Shown in pieces: positions 16,737-29,710 of a stretch of 64,000 nt of DNA. The stretch spans positions 1-64,000 of the forward strand of contig JBEVVR010000015.1 in assembly GCA_040507035.1 (NCBI GenBank), read 5' to 3'. The notes below the pieces were generated by a model. That model was not told the origin of the DNA. It saw nothing but the letters and a program-made list of their open reading frames with translations, and did no database searches. A program made the position numbers and the translations under genes. Position 1 is the stretch's first letter; each line of letters begins with the position of its first letter. Source of the DNA: Thiodiazotropha sp040507035 (GTDB lineage Bacteria; Pseudomonadota; Gammaproteobacteria; Chromatiales; Chromatiaceae).

Positions 16737-18083
16737 TCACTCACTGCTGACCAGCTCTTTTACCTTGGCGGCGATATGCCCGGACAGGTCATCCACCATG
16801 GCGCCGTCACTACCCTCGACCATCACCCGTATCAACGGCTCGGTACCTGAGGGTCTGAGCAGGACTCGACCCCCGCTACCCATTTCGACCTCGGCCTCGC
16901 GCACCGAGCGCTTCACCTGTTCTGAATCCATGATCTCCTGGGGGGTTCTGTCGCCGAGATGGATGTTGGTCAGTTTTTGCGGATATTTTTTCATCCCGGC
17001 ACACAACTCATGCAGGGTTTTTTCTGTGGCATGCATCTCTTCCACTACCTGCAGCGCGGCAATGATGCCATCCCCCGTGGTGGTGCGATCGAGACAGATG
17101 ATATGCCCAGACTGCTCACCGCCAAGCACCCAACCCTTTTCCGTAAGGCGCTCCATGATATAGCGGTCACCGACCTGGGTTCGTTCGAACACCACACCGT
17201 GATCCCGCAATGCATGTTCCAATCCCAGGTTGCTCATCAGGGTGCCAACGACCGCCCCCTTGAGTACACCATGACGCATTCGGGAACAGGCGATGATGTA
17301 GAGGATTTCGTCACCATCCACCATATTGCCCTTCTCATCGATCATGATGATACGGTCGCCATCGCCGTCCAGGGCAATACCCAGATCGGCTTTGTGCTCC
17401 AACACCGCGGCTTTCAAGTGTTCGGGATAGGTTGAGCCGACACCATCGTTGATGTTGAATCCGTTGGGCTGATTACCGATTGCAATCACGTCCGCACCCA
17501 TCTCGTCGAACACATAGGGGGCGATGTTGTAGGTGGCTCCGTTGGCGCAGTCGACCACGATCTTCATGCCTTTGAAGCGAGTCTTGAGAGGGATCGTACT
17601 TTTACAGAATTCGATGTAGCGCCCCTCCGCCGCCATCTTCTCCGCTCTGCCGAGCTCCGATGAGTCCACCGTGGTCAAGGGTTTTTCCATCTCCGCCTCA
17701 ATGGCCAGTTCCACTTCATCAGGCAGTTTCAGGCCTTCGGCGGAGAAGAACTTGATGCCATTGTCCATGTAGGGATTGTGGGAAGCACTGATGACCACCC
17801 CCGCTTGGGCGTGCAGGGTACGTGTGAGGTAGGCGACACTGGGGGTAGGCATGGGGCCCAATAGGGTAATGTTGACCCCTGCCGCGGTAAGACCGGCCTC
17901 CAGAGCGGATTCCAACAGGTAACCCGATATGCGTGTGTCTTTGCCGATCAGTACCCTGCTTTTCGCCTCGGTACCCAGTATCCGGCCCACGGCCCAACCC
18001 AGCTTGAGAACGAATTCCGGAGTTATTGGACCCTCTCCAAATCTCCCGCGAACACCATCTGTTCCAAAATATTTCCTGCCCAC
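16737..18083 (-). CDS. glmM: Phosphoglucosamine mutase
   Basis: A 448-residue enzyme converting glucosamine 6-phosphate to glucosamine 1-phosphate for UDP-GlcNAc and hence peptidoglycan and lipid A. The phosphorylated serine is S101 in ISASHNPYMDNG. The metal loop DGDGDRIIM and the C-terminal phosphate-binding RPSGTEPLIRVM are visible. It lies 16 nt after folP, the standard ftsH-folP-glmM order. Confidence 0.97.
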   Translation of the reverse strand: MGRKYFGTDGVRGRFGEGPITPEFVLKLGWAVGRILGTEAKSRVLIGKDTRISGYLLESALEAGLTAAGVNITLLGPMPTPSVAYLTRTLHAQAGVVISASHNPYMDNGIKFFSAEGLKLPDEVELAIEAEMEKPLTTVDSSELGRAEKMAAEGRYIEFCKSTIPLKTRFKGMKIVVDCANGATYNIAPYVFDEMGADVIAIGNQPNGFNINDGVGSTYPEHLKAAVLEHKADLGIALDGDGDRIIMIDEKGNMVDGDEILYIIACSRMRHGVLKGAVVGTLMSNLGLEHALRDHGVVFERTQVGDRYIMERLTEKGWVLGGEQSGHIICLDRTTTGDGIIAALQVVEEMHATEKTLHELCAGMKKYPQKLTNIHLGDRTPQEIMDSEQVKRSVREAEVEMGSGGRVLLRPSGTEPLIRVMVEGSDGAMVDDLSGHIAAKVKELVSSE

Positions 18084-18099
18084 AAAACACCCTCATTCA

Positions 18100-18929
18100 C
18101 TATCTGATTGATCGCACGGCCGATACCACTTTGAGCGCATCAACCGTCTCTTTTACGTCATGTACCCTGATAATAGCTGCGCCATCGATAACAGCAACCA
18201 CTGCAGCCGCCACACTGCCGATGAGTCGATCATCGACGGGGACATCTCCAAGTATCGCCCCGATCATCGATTTTCTTGAGATTCCCACCAGAATCGGGAC
18301 GCCAAGCTCATGCAGCGTCGACAGATCTTTCAACAGTGATAGATTATGAGCAAGTGTCTTGCCGAATCCAAATCCTGGATCGACAAGCATATTGTGGCGG
18401 GGTAGTCCTGCGGCTTCTGCTGCATCCAAGCGCTGCTTAAGAAACTCCCTGACCTCGTCCACTACATTGTCATACTGGGGTGCATTCTGCATGGTTCGAG
18501 GTTTGCCCTGCATGTGCATCAGACAGACCGGTACGGCCGCCTCAGCCGCCGCCTGCAGTGCCCCGGGCTCCTGCAGCGCCATAATGTCATTGATCATACC
18601 GGCGCCGGCTGTGACAGCCTCGCGCATCACCTGGGGTTTGTTGGTGTCGACCGAGATGGGTACGGGAACCTCTTGTGCAAGCCGCTCGATAAGGGGAATC
18701 ACCCGATCGAGTTCCTCCTCGGCCGAGACTGTTTGCGCACCGGGACGGGTCGACTCCCCACCCACATCGATAATCGCCGCACCCTCATGCACCATGCGCA
18801 GCGCATGTTTCAGGCCTATTTCAGGATCCAGGAAACGCCCGCCATCGGAGAAGGAGTCGGGTGTTAGATTGAGTATGCCCATGACCTGGGGGGACCCCAG
18901 GTCGAGTTGTTTTCCTGCACAATCAAGAA

Positions 18930-18933
<4 letters not shown>
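18100..18933 (-). CDS. folP: Dihydropteroate synthase
   Basis: A 277-residue TIM-barrel enzyme joining p-aminobenzoate to the dihydropterin pyrophosphate in folate synthesis, the target of sulfonamides. The first family motif MGILNLTPDSFSDGGRF is at residues about 18-34, the second is DVGGESTRPGA, and the C-terminal RVHDVKET is also present. Its start overlaps the ftsH stop by 4 nt (ATGA), implying coupled translation. Confidence 0.97.
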
Positions 18934-20861
<1,928 letters not shown>

Positions 20862-21026
20862 AGTTATAAAACCTCTTAATTAATCCTGCTTATCCTGCGG
20901 GATCCGTGCTTCCACCGCGATAGCTGCATTTCCGGGGACCGGTCCATACCATTCAGCTTAGCCAATCTGTTCCTAACCAGACCGAAAAAACCCGAAATTT
21001 CTATGCAAATACCTGATTTTCTGGAT

Positions 21027-21665
21027 TTACTGGTTGGTACGGTACACCATCTTAAAGTTCCCCGCCAGCAGATAGACCTCTCGGCTTTTGGCTCGCGATG
21101 AGCTGGGTTTGCGGCTCACCACGCGCTGAAAATCGCCACGAAGCGTCTTCAGGAAGGCATCAAAGCCCTCACCCTGGAATACCTTAACGACGAATGAGCC
21201 TCCCGGCTTTAGCACCTCACGGACGAAATCGAGGGCCAGTTCGCAAAGGTAGATTGCCCTGGGCTGATCCACGCTTGCCATACCTGTAACATTGGGCGCC
21301 ATGTCGGAAATTACAAGGTCTACCGCCTCGCCGTTCAGGCAATTCCGCAATGCCTCCAGGGGTTCTTGCTCGCGAAAATCCCCTTCGATGATCTCCACAC
21401 CGGCAATCGGATCCATGGGGAGAATGTCCATCGCCACCACACGGCCCTTCTCCCCCACCAGCTCCCTGGCCACCTGACTCCAGCCACCCGGGGCCGCACC
21501 CAGGTCCACAACACTCATACCGGGTTTGATAATTTTGTCTTTTTGCTGGATTTCCAGCAACTTAAAGGCAGCCCGCGAACGATACCCCGCCTTTTGCGCC
21601 TTTTTGACATATTCATCATTGAAATGCCGGTCCAGCCATCGACGACTGCTTTTACTGCGTTTCAT
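21027..21665 (-). CDS. rlmE: 23S rRNA (uridine-2'-O)-methyltransferase RlmE
   Basis: A 212-residue SAM-dependent methyltransferase (FtsJ/RrmJ) that 2'-O-methylates U2552 of 23S rRNA during large-subunit assembly. It has the SAM motif VVDLGAAPGGWSQVA (residues about 52-66), the catalytic aspartate region ISDMAPNVTG, the lysine in FVVKVFQG, and the final catalytic glutamate in SREVYLLA, making the K-D-K-E tetrad. It is upstream of ftsH and divergent from yhbY, as in many gammaproteobacteria. Confidence 0.96.
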   Translation of the reverse strand: MKRSKSSRRWLDRHFNDEYVKKAQKAGYRSRAAFKLLEIQQKDKIIKPGMSVVDLGAAPGGWSQVARELVGEKGRVVAMDILPMDPIAGVEIIEGDFREQEPLEALRNCLNGEAVDLVISDMAPNVTGMASVDQPRAIYLCELALDFVREVLKPGGSFVVKVFQGEGFDAFLKTLRGDFQRVVSRKPSSSRAKSREVYLLAGNFKMVYRTNQ

Positions 21666-21790
21666 GAGACTGCTGAGTCCATAATGGCTGTTTACTTTAG
21701 AGATTAGTTGATTATTGAGCTTGATTTCATAACAAAAAGCATGGATTGATAGTTCTTGATCTAATCCGTTTTAAGCATCGATGTTTAACA

Positions 21791-21940
21791 GTCCACAAAT
21801 GAACGCTAATGAATGCAAATAATTAGTTAATCAACAATGATGCACGCTTTGTACTTCGTGGTATTCACCCTGTTATTGCGATCCATGCCTATTTTACGTT
21901 TTATAGATACATTTGCGTTAATTAGCGTTCATTTGCGGAC
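21791..21940. repeat. Dispersed inverted-repeat element, copy B
   Basis: Arms at 21791-21820 and 21911-21940 are 30 nt each and share the core GTCCGCAAATGAACGC (with one change, GTCCACAAATG, in the left arm). The 90-nt interior codes no recognisable protein. The element fills most of the 384-nt spacer between the divergent rlmE and yhbY genes, so it lies in the region where their promoters are expected. I could not pick a clear promoter in the remainder. Confidence 0.83.
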
Positions 21941-22049
21941 ATTTTCTATTGTAACCCACCTTATAGGAATTAAAGAGCTATCCCGGATGTTCCACTCGAA
22001 GGGGAAAAGATATAGAATCCGCCTCCCCAATCCCAACAAGATAGCCATC

Positions 22050-22346
22050 ATGCCACTCACTACCGCGCAGAACCGCGCCCTGAAAAAACTCGCCCATGAT
22101 CTCAAACCGGTGGTCATCGTCGGTCAACACGGCCTGGGGGAGAATGTGCTCAATGAGATCGACCTTAGCCTCGATAGCCACGAATTGATCAAAGTGAAAC
22201 TGGCGGGTGCCGACAAGGAAGACCGAAAACAACTCAGCAACACAATCATTCAACAGCTGTCGGCGGAACTGGTACAGATCATCGGGCGGGTGGCTATTTT
22301 TTATCGGCCCAATCCGAAAAAGAAGAAAAACAGAATAGTAATTTAA
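22050..22346 (+). CDS. yhbY: YhbY-type CRM-domain RNA-binding protein
   Basis: A 98-residue CRS1/YhbY (CRM) domain protein that associates with pre-50S ribosomal particles in E. coli. The family core is visible: LTTAQNRALKKLAHDLKP, then the loop VVIVGQHGLGENVL carrying the GxxG RNA-binding turn, and a basic C-terminal tail (PNPKKKKNRIVI). The start at 22050 (MPLTTAQNRA) gives the family length. The frame is open well upstream, but that part overlaps the repeat element and looks non-coding. It is the only plus-strand gene in the first 47 kb. Confidence 0.93.
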   Translation: MPLTTAQNRALKKLAHDLKPVVIVGQHGLGENVLNEIDLSLDSHELIKVKLAGADKEDRKQLSNTIIQQLSAELVQIIGRVAIFYRPNPKKKKNRIVI

Positions 22347-22466
22347 TTATGAATTGTGAATTTTGAATTATGAATTAACGCGTTCGCTTCGCTCACGAAG
22401 TTTTCTATAAAACCGTGCGCATAGCGCACTCATCAATTCAAAATTCAAAATTCACAATTCAAAATT
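22344..22466. repeat. AT-rich inverted repeat downstream of yhbY
   Basis: Left arm (22344-22377) is built from TGAATT/GAATTTTGAATTA units. The right arm (about 22435-22466) is the complementary series AATTCAAAATTCAAAATTC. Between them is a GC-richer section with GTTCGCTTCGCTCAC and a small GTGCGC/GCGCAC palindrome. It lies between the convergent yhbY and greA and could act as a bidirectional terminator or be a dispersed repeat. The phrase GTTCGCTTCGCTCAC recurs near 47125. Confidence 0.6.
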
Positions 22467-22737
22467 ACTATTCGTATCTTATTTCAAGGATCTCAAACTC
22501 CCGCGGGCCACCAGGGGTCTCCAGGAACACATCATCCCCCTCCTGCNNNNNNNNNNNNNNNNNNNNNNNNNNNNNNNNNNNNNNNNNNNNNNNNNNNNNN
22601 NNNNNNNNNNNNNNNNNNNNNNNNNNNNNNNNNNNNNNNNNNNNNNAATTCAAAATTACTATTCGTATCTTATTTCAAGGATCTCAAACTCCCGCGGGCC
22701 ACCAGGGGTCTCCAGGAACACATCATCCCCCTCCTGC
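22456..22737. other. Assembly gap (100 N) with 91-nt duplicated flanks
   Basis: N positions 22547-22646 number exactly 100. The 91 nt before the gap (22456-22546) are identical to the 91 nt after it (22647-22737), which include the greA 3' end. This is the pattern of two contig ends sharing an assembler overlap that was not collapsed before scaffolding. The true sequence is probably shorter by 191 nt, leaving a single copy. Confidence 0.9.
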
Positions 22738-23135
22738 TTGCCGATCAGTGCGCGGGCGATGGGTGAGCTGATCGATACCAGGCCGTGTTTGATGTCGGCC
22801 TCGTCGTCGCCGACGATCTGGTAGGTGAACTCCTCGTCGTTGTCCAACTCCAGCACCACCACCGTTGCACCGAACACCACTTTGCCGCCCGCATCGAGCT
22901 TGGTGACGTCGATGATCTGGGCATGGGAGAGTTTGCCTTCGATATCCTTGATGCGGCCCTCGATGAAGCTCTGCTGCTCACGGGCCGCATGGTACTCCGC
23001 GTTCTCTTTCAGATCTCCATGGGCCCTCGCCTCAGCAATGGCATTGATGACTTTCGGTCGCTCGATGGTTTTTAACTGCTGCAGCTCTTCCCGCAACTTG
23101 GCAGCGCCCTTGGCCGTCAACGGTACTTTACTCAT
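22659..23135 (-). CDS. greA: Transcription elongation factor GreA
   Basis: A 158-residue factor that stimulates transcript cleavage by backtracked RNA polymerase. The N-terminal coiled coil (residues about 8-75, LREELQQLKTIERPKV to IEGRIKDIEGKL) carries the acidic tip, and the C-terminal FKBP-like domain includes GDDEADIKHGLVSISSPIARALIG. Its length is normal. It lies downstream of carB, the conserved carAB-greA order, but with a 373-nt spacer containing a repeat element. Its 3' end is duplicated across the adjacent N gap as an artefact. Confidence 0.96.
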   Translation of the reverse strand: MSKVPLTAKGAAKLREELQQLKTIERPKVINAIAEARAHGDLKENAEYHAAREQQSFIEGRIKDIEGKLSHAQIIDVTKLDAGGKVVFGATVVVLELDNDEEFTYQIVGDDEADIKHGLVSISSPIARALIGKQEGDDVFLETPGGPREFEILEIRYE

Positions 23136-23189
23136 CGAATCTATCCTCTATGTCCCGTGTTTCCCGAATCTGGAAAACAGAATGACTTT

Positions 23190-23443
23190 GTCCGCAAATG
23201 AACGCGAATAAACGCAAATCCTGATAAATCCGTTAATGATCACTAATTAACTCACAATCCAGGTGCCAACTGCATTATATCGATGGTTTGCTAACAGTCC
23301 CTCTGTCATCACACCATGCCCACCCTACATATATAAAAATCATATGACTGGAAGATCTTATACTCTGCCGTTTCGCATTTCAGCAAACAGTGAGTAGTCC
23401 AGAATCATCTTCTATTTGCGATTATTAGCGTTCATTTGCGGAC
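23190..23443. repeat. Dispersed inverted-repeat element, copy C
   Basis: Arms at 23190-23219 and 23414-23443 match the 30-nt arms of the other copies; outer core GTCCGCAAATGAACGC. The interior is 194 nt, AT-rich and without a recognisable gene. A further partial arm with the core CGTCCATTTGCGG lies just outside at 23463-23490, so the copy may be nested or a decayed tandem. The element fills the carB-greA spacer. Confidence 0.83.
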
Positions 23444-23508
23444 TTAAAAACAATTTAAAATAATTGGCGGTGATTTGCGTCCATTTGCGGTTTGCATGTC
23501 ATATTCAT

Positions 23509-26721
<3,213 letters not shown>

Positions 26722-26732
26722 TTAGTACTACA

Positions 26733-27202
26733 GTCCGCAAATGAACGCGAATGAACGCAAATTAAAAAAATCAAATAATCGAAGCATCGTCATGTCGCCA
26801 TACGAGTCTGCGCACACCCAATCTCGGTGTACCGAAGTTCAACAACAAACCAACACTTAATTCTGTCGCACGGAGATAGTTCATCACCTGTGCATCGTGT
26901 TCTTTGGTCAGATTTGACAAGGCCTTAAGTTCTACAAGCAAAGCATTCTCCACAACAATATCCGCGACATACTGACCAACAACATGGCCCTTGTACCTAA
27001 CCTCTAAATGTTTCTGCCTTTCATATCTCAAGCCCTGTCGCTGGAGTTCCAGGCAGAACGCTTGCTCATATACTGCTACAAAAAACCCTGCGCCCAATTC
27101 ATTACTGACCTCATACCCACAACCAATGACTCGCTTTGATACGGCCTCTCCCGGTCTCTTCATAGCAATTCCATTTGCGTTCATATGCGTTCATTTGCGG
27201 AC
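26733..27202. mobile_element. Dispersed inverted-repeat element, copy D, carrying a GxxExxY gene
   Basis: The 30-nt arms at 26733-26762 and 27173-27202 belong to the same family as copies A, B and C, but here the interior holds a complete protein gene of the GxxExxY family. Element length is about 470 nt. Extra half-arms with the same vocabulary (CGTCCATTTGCGG, GTCTATTCGCGG) follow at 27215-27249 and run into the carA stop codon. By analogy with full-length and miniature transposable elements this could be the parent form; that is an inference. No target-site duplication is obvious. Confidence 0.65.
26771..27163 (-). CDS. GxxExxY-family protein with PD-(D/E)XK-like core
   Basis: A 130-residue protein matching the GxxExxY family (PDDEXK_3-like fold). 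Family landmarks in order: helix with VSKRVIGCGYEVSNELGAGF, the signature helix, YERQKHLEVRYKGHVVG, the nuclease-like core with D in YVADIVV and E-x-K in LVELKAL, then HDAQVMNYLRATELSVGLLLNFG. In the signature the glutamate is replaced by valine (GFFVAVY), so this copy may be catalytically weak. The start at 27163 (MKRPGEAVSK) has GGAA just upstream; in-frame ATGs further up lie in the repeat arm. The family's function is not established to my knowledge. Confidence 0.85.
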   Translation of the reverse strand: MKRPGEAVSKRVIGCGYEVSNELGAGFFVAVYEQAFCLELQRQGLRYERQKHLEVRYKGHVVGQYVADIVVENALLVELKALSNLTKEHDAQVMNYLRATELSVGLLLNFGTPRLGVRRLVWRHDDASII

Positions 27203-27239
27203 TTTTAATCTTTTCGCGTCCATTTGCGGTGATTAGCGT

Positions 27240-28394
27240 CTATTCGCGGCTTGAATCTCTTTCTTTCATCAACTCGATGAAGTGATCGAACACCGGCGCG
27301 ACGTCATGGGGCCCAGGGCTGGCTTCCGGATGGCCCTGGAAACTGAAGGCCGGTTTGTCGCTGCGGTGGATCCCCTGCAACGTGCCGTCGAAGAGGGAGC
27401 GATGGGTGGCGGTCAGATTATCGGGCAGGCTCTCCTCGTCCACCGCAAAGCCGTGGTTCTGACTGCTGATCATCACCGTACCCTTGTCCAGATCCTGCAC
27501 CGGGTGGTTGGCACCGTGATGGCCGAACTTCATCTTCACCGTCCTGGCACCGGAAGCCAGGGCCAGCAGCTGATGCCCCAGGCAGATCCCGAACACCGGC
27601 AGACCGGTCTCGACAATTTCACCGATCGCTTCGATGGCATAGTCACAGGGCTCCGGATCGCCGGGCCCATTGGAAAGAAAGACACCGTCGGGTTGCAGTT
27701 TCAGCACATCTTCCGCCGCCATCTGTGCCGGTACCACGGTGATGCGGCACTCCCGGTCCACCAGCATGCGCAGGATGTTACGCTTGATGCCGTAGTCGTA
27801 GGCCACCACATGGTAGGGCAGCTTCTCTTCGATGGGATGGGGCGCCTCAGGATGGCCCTCTTCCAGAGACCAGGTGCCCTGGGCCCACTCATAGGGCGAC
27901 TGGGTGGTGACCTCTTTTGCCAGGTCCATGCCCTTCAGCCCGGGGAATCCCTTGGCCAGTTCCAGGGCCTTGCCAGGATCGGGATTCTCCCCCGCGACGA
28001 TGGCCCCGTTCTGCGCCCCCTTCTCCCGCAGGATACGGGTCAGTTTTCGGGTATCGATATCGGCGATGGCGACGATGCCGTTACGTTTCAGGTAGTCCTC
28101 GAGGGACTCCTCGGAGCGCCAGTTGCTGGTGATCAGCGGCAGATCCCGGATCACCAGACCGGCGGCATGGATATGCGCCGACTCCTCGTCCTCCTGGGTG
28201 ATACCCGTGTTGCCGATATGGGGATAGGTGAGGGTGACGATCTGCTTGCGATAGGAGGGATCGGTGAGGATCTCCTGATAGCCGGTCATCGCCGTGTTGA
28301 AAACCACTTCGCCGACGGTTTCACCCTCGGCACCGATGGCCTCGCCCATGAACTGGCTGCCATCTTCCAGGACCAGAATTGCCGGTTTTCTCAA
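27240..28394 (-). CDS. carA: Carbamoyl-phosphate synthase small (glutaminase) subunit
   Basis: A 384-residue class I glutamine amidotransferase subunit that supplies ammonia to CarB. The catalytic cysteine is in FGICLGHQLLAL; the partner His and Glu are in GHPEASPGPHD. I chose a TTG start at 28394 (protein start RKPAILVLEDG) because a GGAG site stands 6 nt before it and the length matches E. coli (382). A GTG at 28406 would add four residues but has no ribosome site. An intrinsic terminator-like hairpin ends 12 nt upstream of that GTG. Confidence 0.95.
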   Translation of the reverse strand: MRKPAILVLEDGSQFMGEAIGAEGETVGEVVFNTAMTGYQEILTDPSYRKQIVTLTYPHIGNTGITQEDEESAHIHAAGLVIRDLPLITSNWRSEESLEDYLKRNGIVAIADIDTRKLTRILREKGAQNGAIVAGENPDPGKALELAKGFPGLKGMDLAKEVTTQSPYEWAQGTWSLEEGHPEAPHPIEEKLPYHVVAYDYGIKRNILRMLVDRECRITVVPAQMAAEDVLKLQPDGVFLSNGPGDPEPCDYAIEAIGEIVETGLPVFGICLGHQLLALASGARTVKMKFGHHGANHPVQDLDKGTVMISSQNHGFAVDEESLPDNLTATHRSLFDGTLQGIHRSDKPAFSFQGHPEASPGPHDVAPVFDHFIELMKERDSSRE

Positions 28395-28417
28395 GAAACT
28401 CTCCACTACAGGCGTGC

Positions 28418-28448
28418 AAAAAGGGGCAGGTCACTGAGTGCCTGCCCC
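28418..28448 (-). terminator. Terminator hairpin in the carA leader (candidate attenuator)
   Basis: On the minus strand GGGGCAGG (28441-28448 complement) pairs with CCTGCCCC (28423-28430 complement) across a 10-nt loop and is followed by five U. It lies between the predicted carA promoter and the carA start, so carAB transcripts must read through it. It could alternatively end the vapBC transcript. Pyrimidine-responsive attenuation is known for other pyrimidine genes; its use here is an inference. Confidence 0.7.
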
Positions 28449-28515
28449 GGGGTATGCGAAAACAGTTGGTTTCAGGCGTGACGACCGAAGGTACACCCGA
28501 AATAGTTGATCAAGT

Positions 28516-28544
28516 ATTGTACTTATGGCGGGATAAGCTGTCTA
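28516..28544 (-). promoter_or_regulatory. Sigma70-type promoter of carAB
   Basis: On the minus strand TAGACA (28539-28544) and TACAAT (28516-28521) are separated by 17 nt; each matches the consensus at 5 of 6 positions. The -35 element overlaps the vapC stop region. The start point would be near 28509, giving a leader of about 100 nt containing the terminator hairpin. Confidence 0.6.
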
Positions 28545-28970
28545 TCCTCTTGGTGCCTTGGCCCCCGGCAGCGATTGCGCCGCCCGATCAAATGTGTAGT
28601 TTCCCTGAAATCGCTGATTTTTCCTGCCTGCTATGGACTTGGATTTGTTTACGATCAGCGCGTCGGCAAAATCCGCTTCCCTGCCATTGACCGGTTTTGA
28701 TTTGCGATAGTCGTTTAATGCCTGCCATACCACCTGCCCATCCTCGAACCTGATGTTTGGCTCTTGAAACAGGGCAAGAATGACAGCGGCCAAATCTGAC
28801 TTTTTGAGTTGATACATTTTTCCTCTAAGGGTCCAGATCAACTCTGCCAAAACTACGTCCGTTACCAGGACAGGGCGCTTCCCCGTGATCAACCTTGTTG
28901 CAAGGGGTGACTGATCGGCATCGTCCTCTAGCAGATAACGGAGTACTACATGGGTATCTACCGCAATCAC
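28542..28970 (-). CDS. PIN-domain ribonuclease, VapC-type toxin
   Basis: A 142-residue PIN-domain protein. The acidic metal-binding residues are in place: D5 (IAVDTHVVLRYL), E43 (VVLAELIWTL), D100 and D103 (EADFADALI), and the terminal TFD motif at residues 126-128. Such toxins cleave RNA and are held inactive by the antitoxin. It overlaps the upstream AbrB-like gene by 4 nt. The pair sits just upstream of the carA promoter, with the carA -35 element at its 3' end. Confidence 0.88.
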   Translation of the reverse strand: MIAVDTHVVLRYLLEDDADQSPLATRLITGKRPVLVTDVVLAELIWTLRGKMYQLKKSDLAAVILALFQEPNIRFEDGQVVWQALNDYRKSKPVNGREADFADALIVNKSKSIAGRKNQRFQGNYTFDRAAQSLPGAKAPRG

Positions 28971-29182
28971 TTCAATGCACTTTGCAAGGAGTCTTCATCG
29001 GTCATATCGCGATTCACACGAATCGATTTCAAAAGCCCCCTGGCAGCACCCTTGCGTTTCTTTATGATCGTCAGCAGACCATCGGCGATAAAACTCTCCA
29101 CCTCGTCGCCCGGCTCGATTCCAAGCGCCTCGCATTGACTGATTGAAAGTGTTATCTGTCTTTTTGCGCTTACTTTTGGCAT
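28967..29182 (-). CDS. AbrB/SpoVT-type antitoxin
   Basis: A 71-residue protein with a swapped-hairpin AbrB domain (KVSAKRQITLSISQCEALGI, then EPGDEVESFIADGLLTI, residues about 3-40) and a basic-then-acidic C-terminal tail (residues 41-71) that would bind the toxin. It precedes the PIN gene with a 4-nt overlap, the standard antitoxin-first order, and probably represses the pair. Confidence 0.88.
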   Translation of the reverse strand: MPKVSAKRQITLSISQCEALGIEPGDEVESFIADGLLTIIKKRKGAARGLLKSIRVNRDMTDEDSLQSALK

Positions 29183-29296
29183 GACACAGGCCCATTTAAT
29201 AAAAAACGATCAAAGCAAATTACAGTAAATTCTTTACTTTTCTTAAATCACTGCTGTCCCATTAACTTTCAATCTTCCCAGCAGCAAGTAAAGAAG

Positions 29297-29470
29297 CCCC
29301 TCTCCCTTGATGGGAGAGGGGTTGGGGAGAGGGTGTAGGCGTAGCCTTTCATCGTGTTCAAATATATAATAATCCATTGATCAATCATATTTATCGCGTT
29401 GTTTTTTAAGAATATTAAGTCATTCATTCTCCCCCTCTCCCCCGGCCCCTCTCCCGCAAGGGGAGAGGGG
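29297..29470. repeat. Two inverted REP-like palindromes downstream of the RTX gene
   Basis: Two 10-bp stems, CCCCTCTCCC paired with GGGAGAGGGG, occur at 29297-29321 and 29446-29470, each with a 5-nt loop. They are joined by AT-rich sequence and flanked by partial copies in opposite orientation, so the whole segment can also fold as one large hairpin. A third relative lies at 47166-47190. They occupy the 528-nt spacer between the RTX gene and the antitoxin gene. Apart from these the spacer is AT-rich and I see no gene. Confidence 0.75.
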
Positions 29471-29710
29471 AGTTCGTTTCCCTGCTTGTTTTATAAACTG
29501 ACGATATTATTAGTCTTGGCAATCTGAGGCTTTGTGCGTTTTCATGTCTCAAACAGCTGTTGTTAGAAATAATCCAGTTTTGTTAAATGGTTACATCAAT
29601 GACTACTAAAGTTAACGGGACAGCAGTGTTCTTAAATAGTAAAGTTTTTTTATTGACCTTATTACTGTTCCATCACGATGATTGGCTACTCTCGATTCTA
29701 AAAAAAACTA

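Noticed and set aside
21837..22049. N-terminal extension of the YhbY frame
   Set aside because: The extra 71 residues run through the dispersed repeat arm and have no similarity to the family; the ATG at 22050 gives the standard length.
22468..22653. Short minus-strand frame running into the N gap at greA
   Set aside because: It is the duplicated greA 3' end produced by the unmerged contig overlap, not a second gene.
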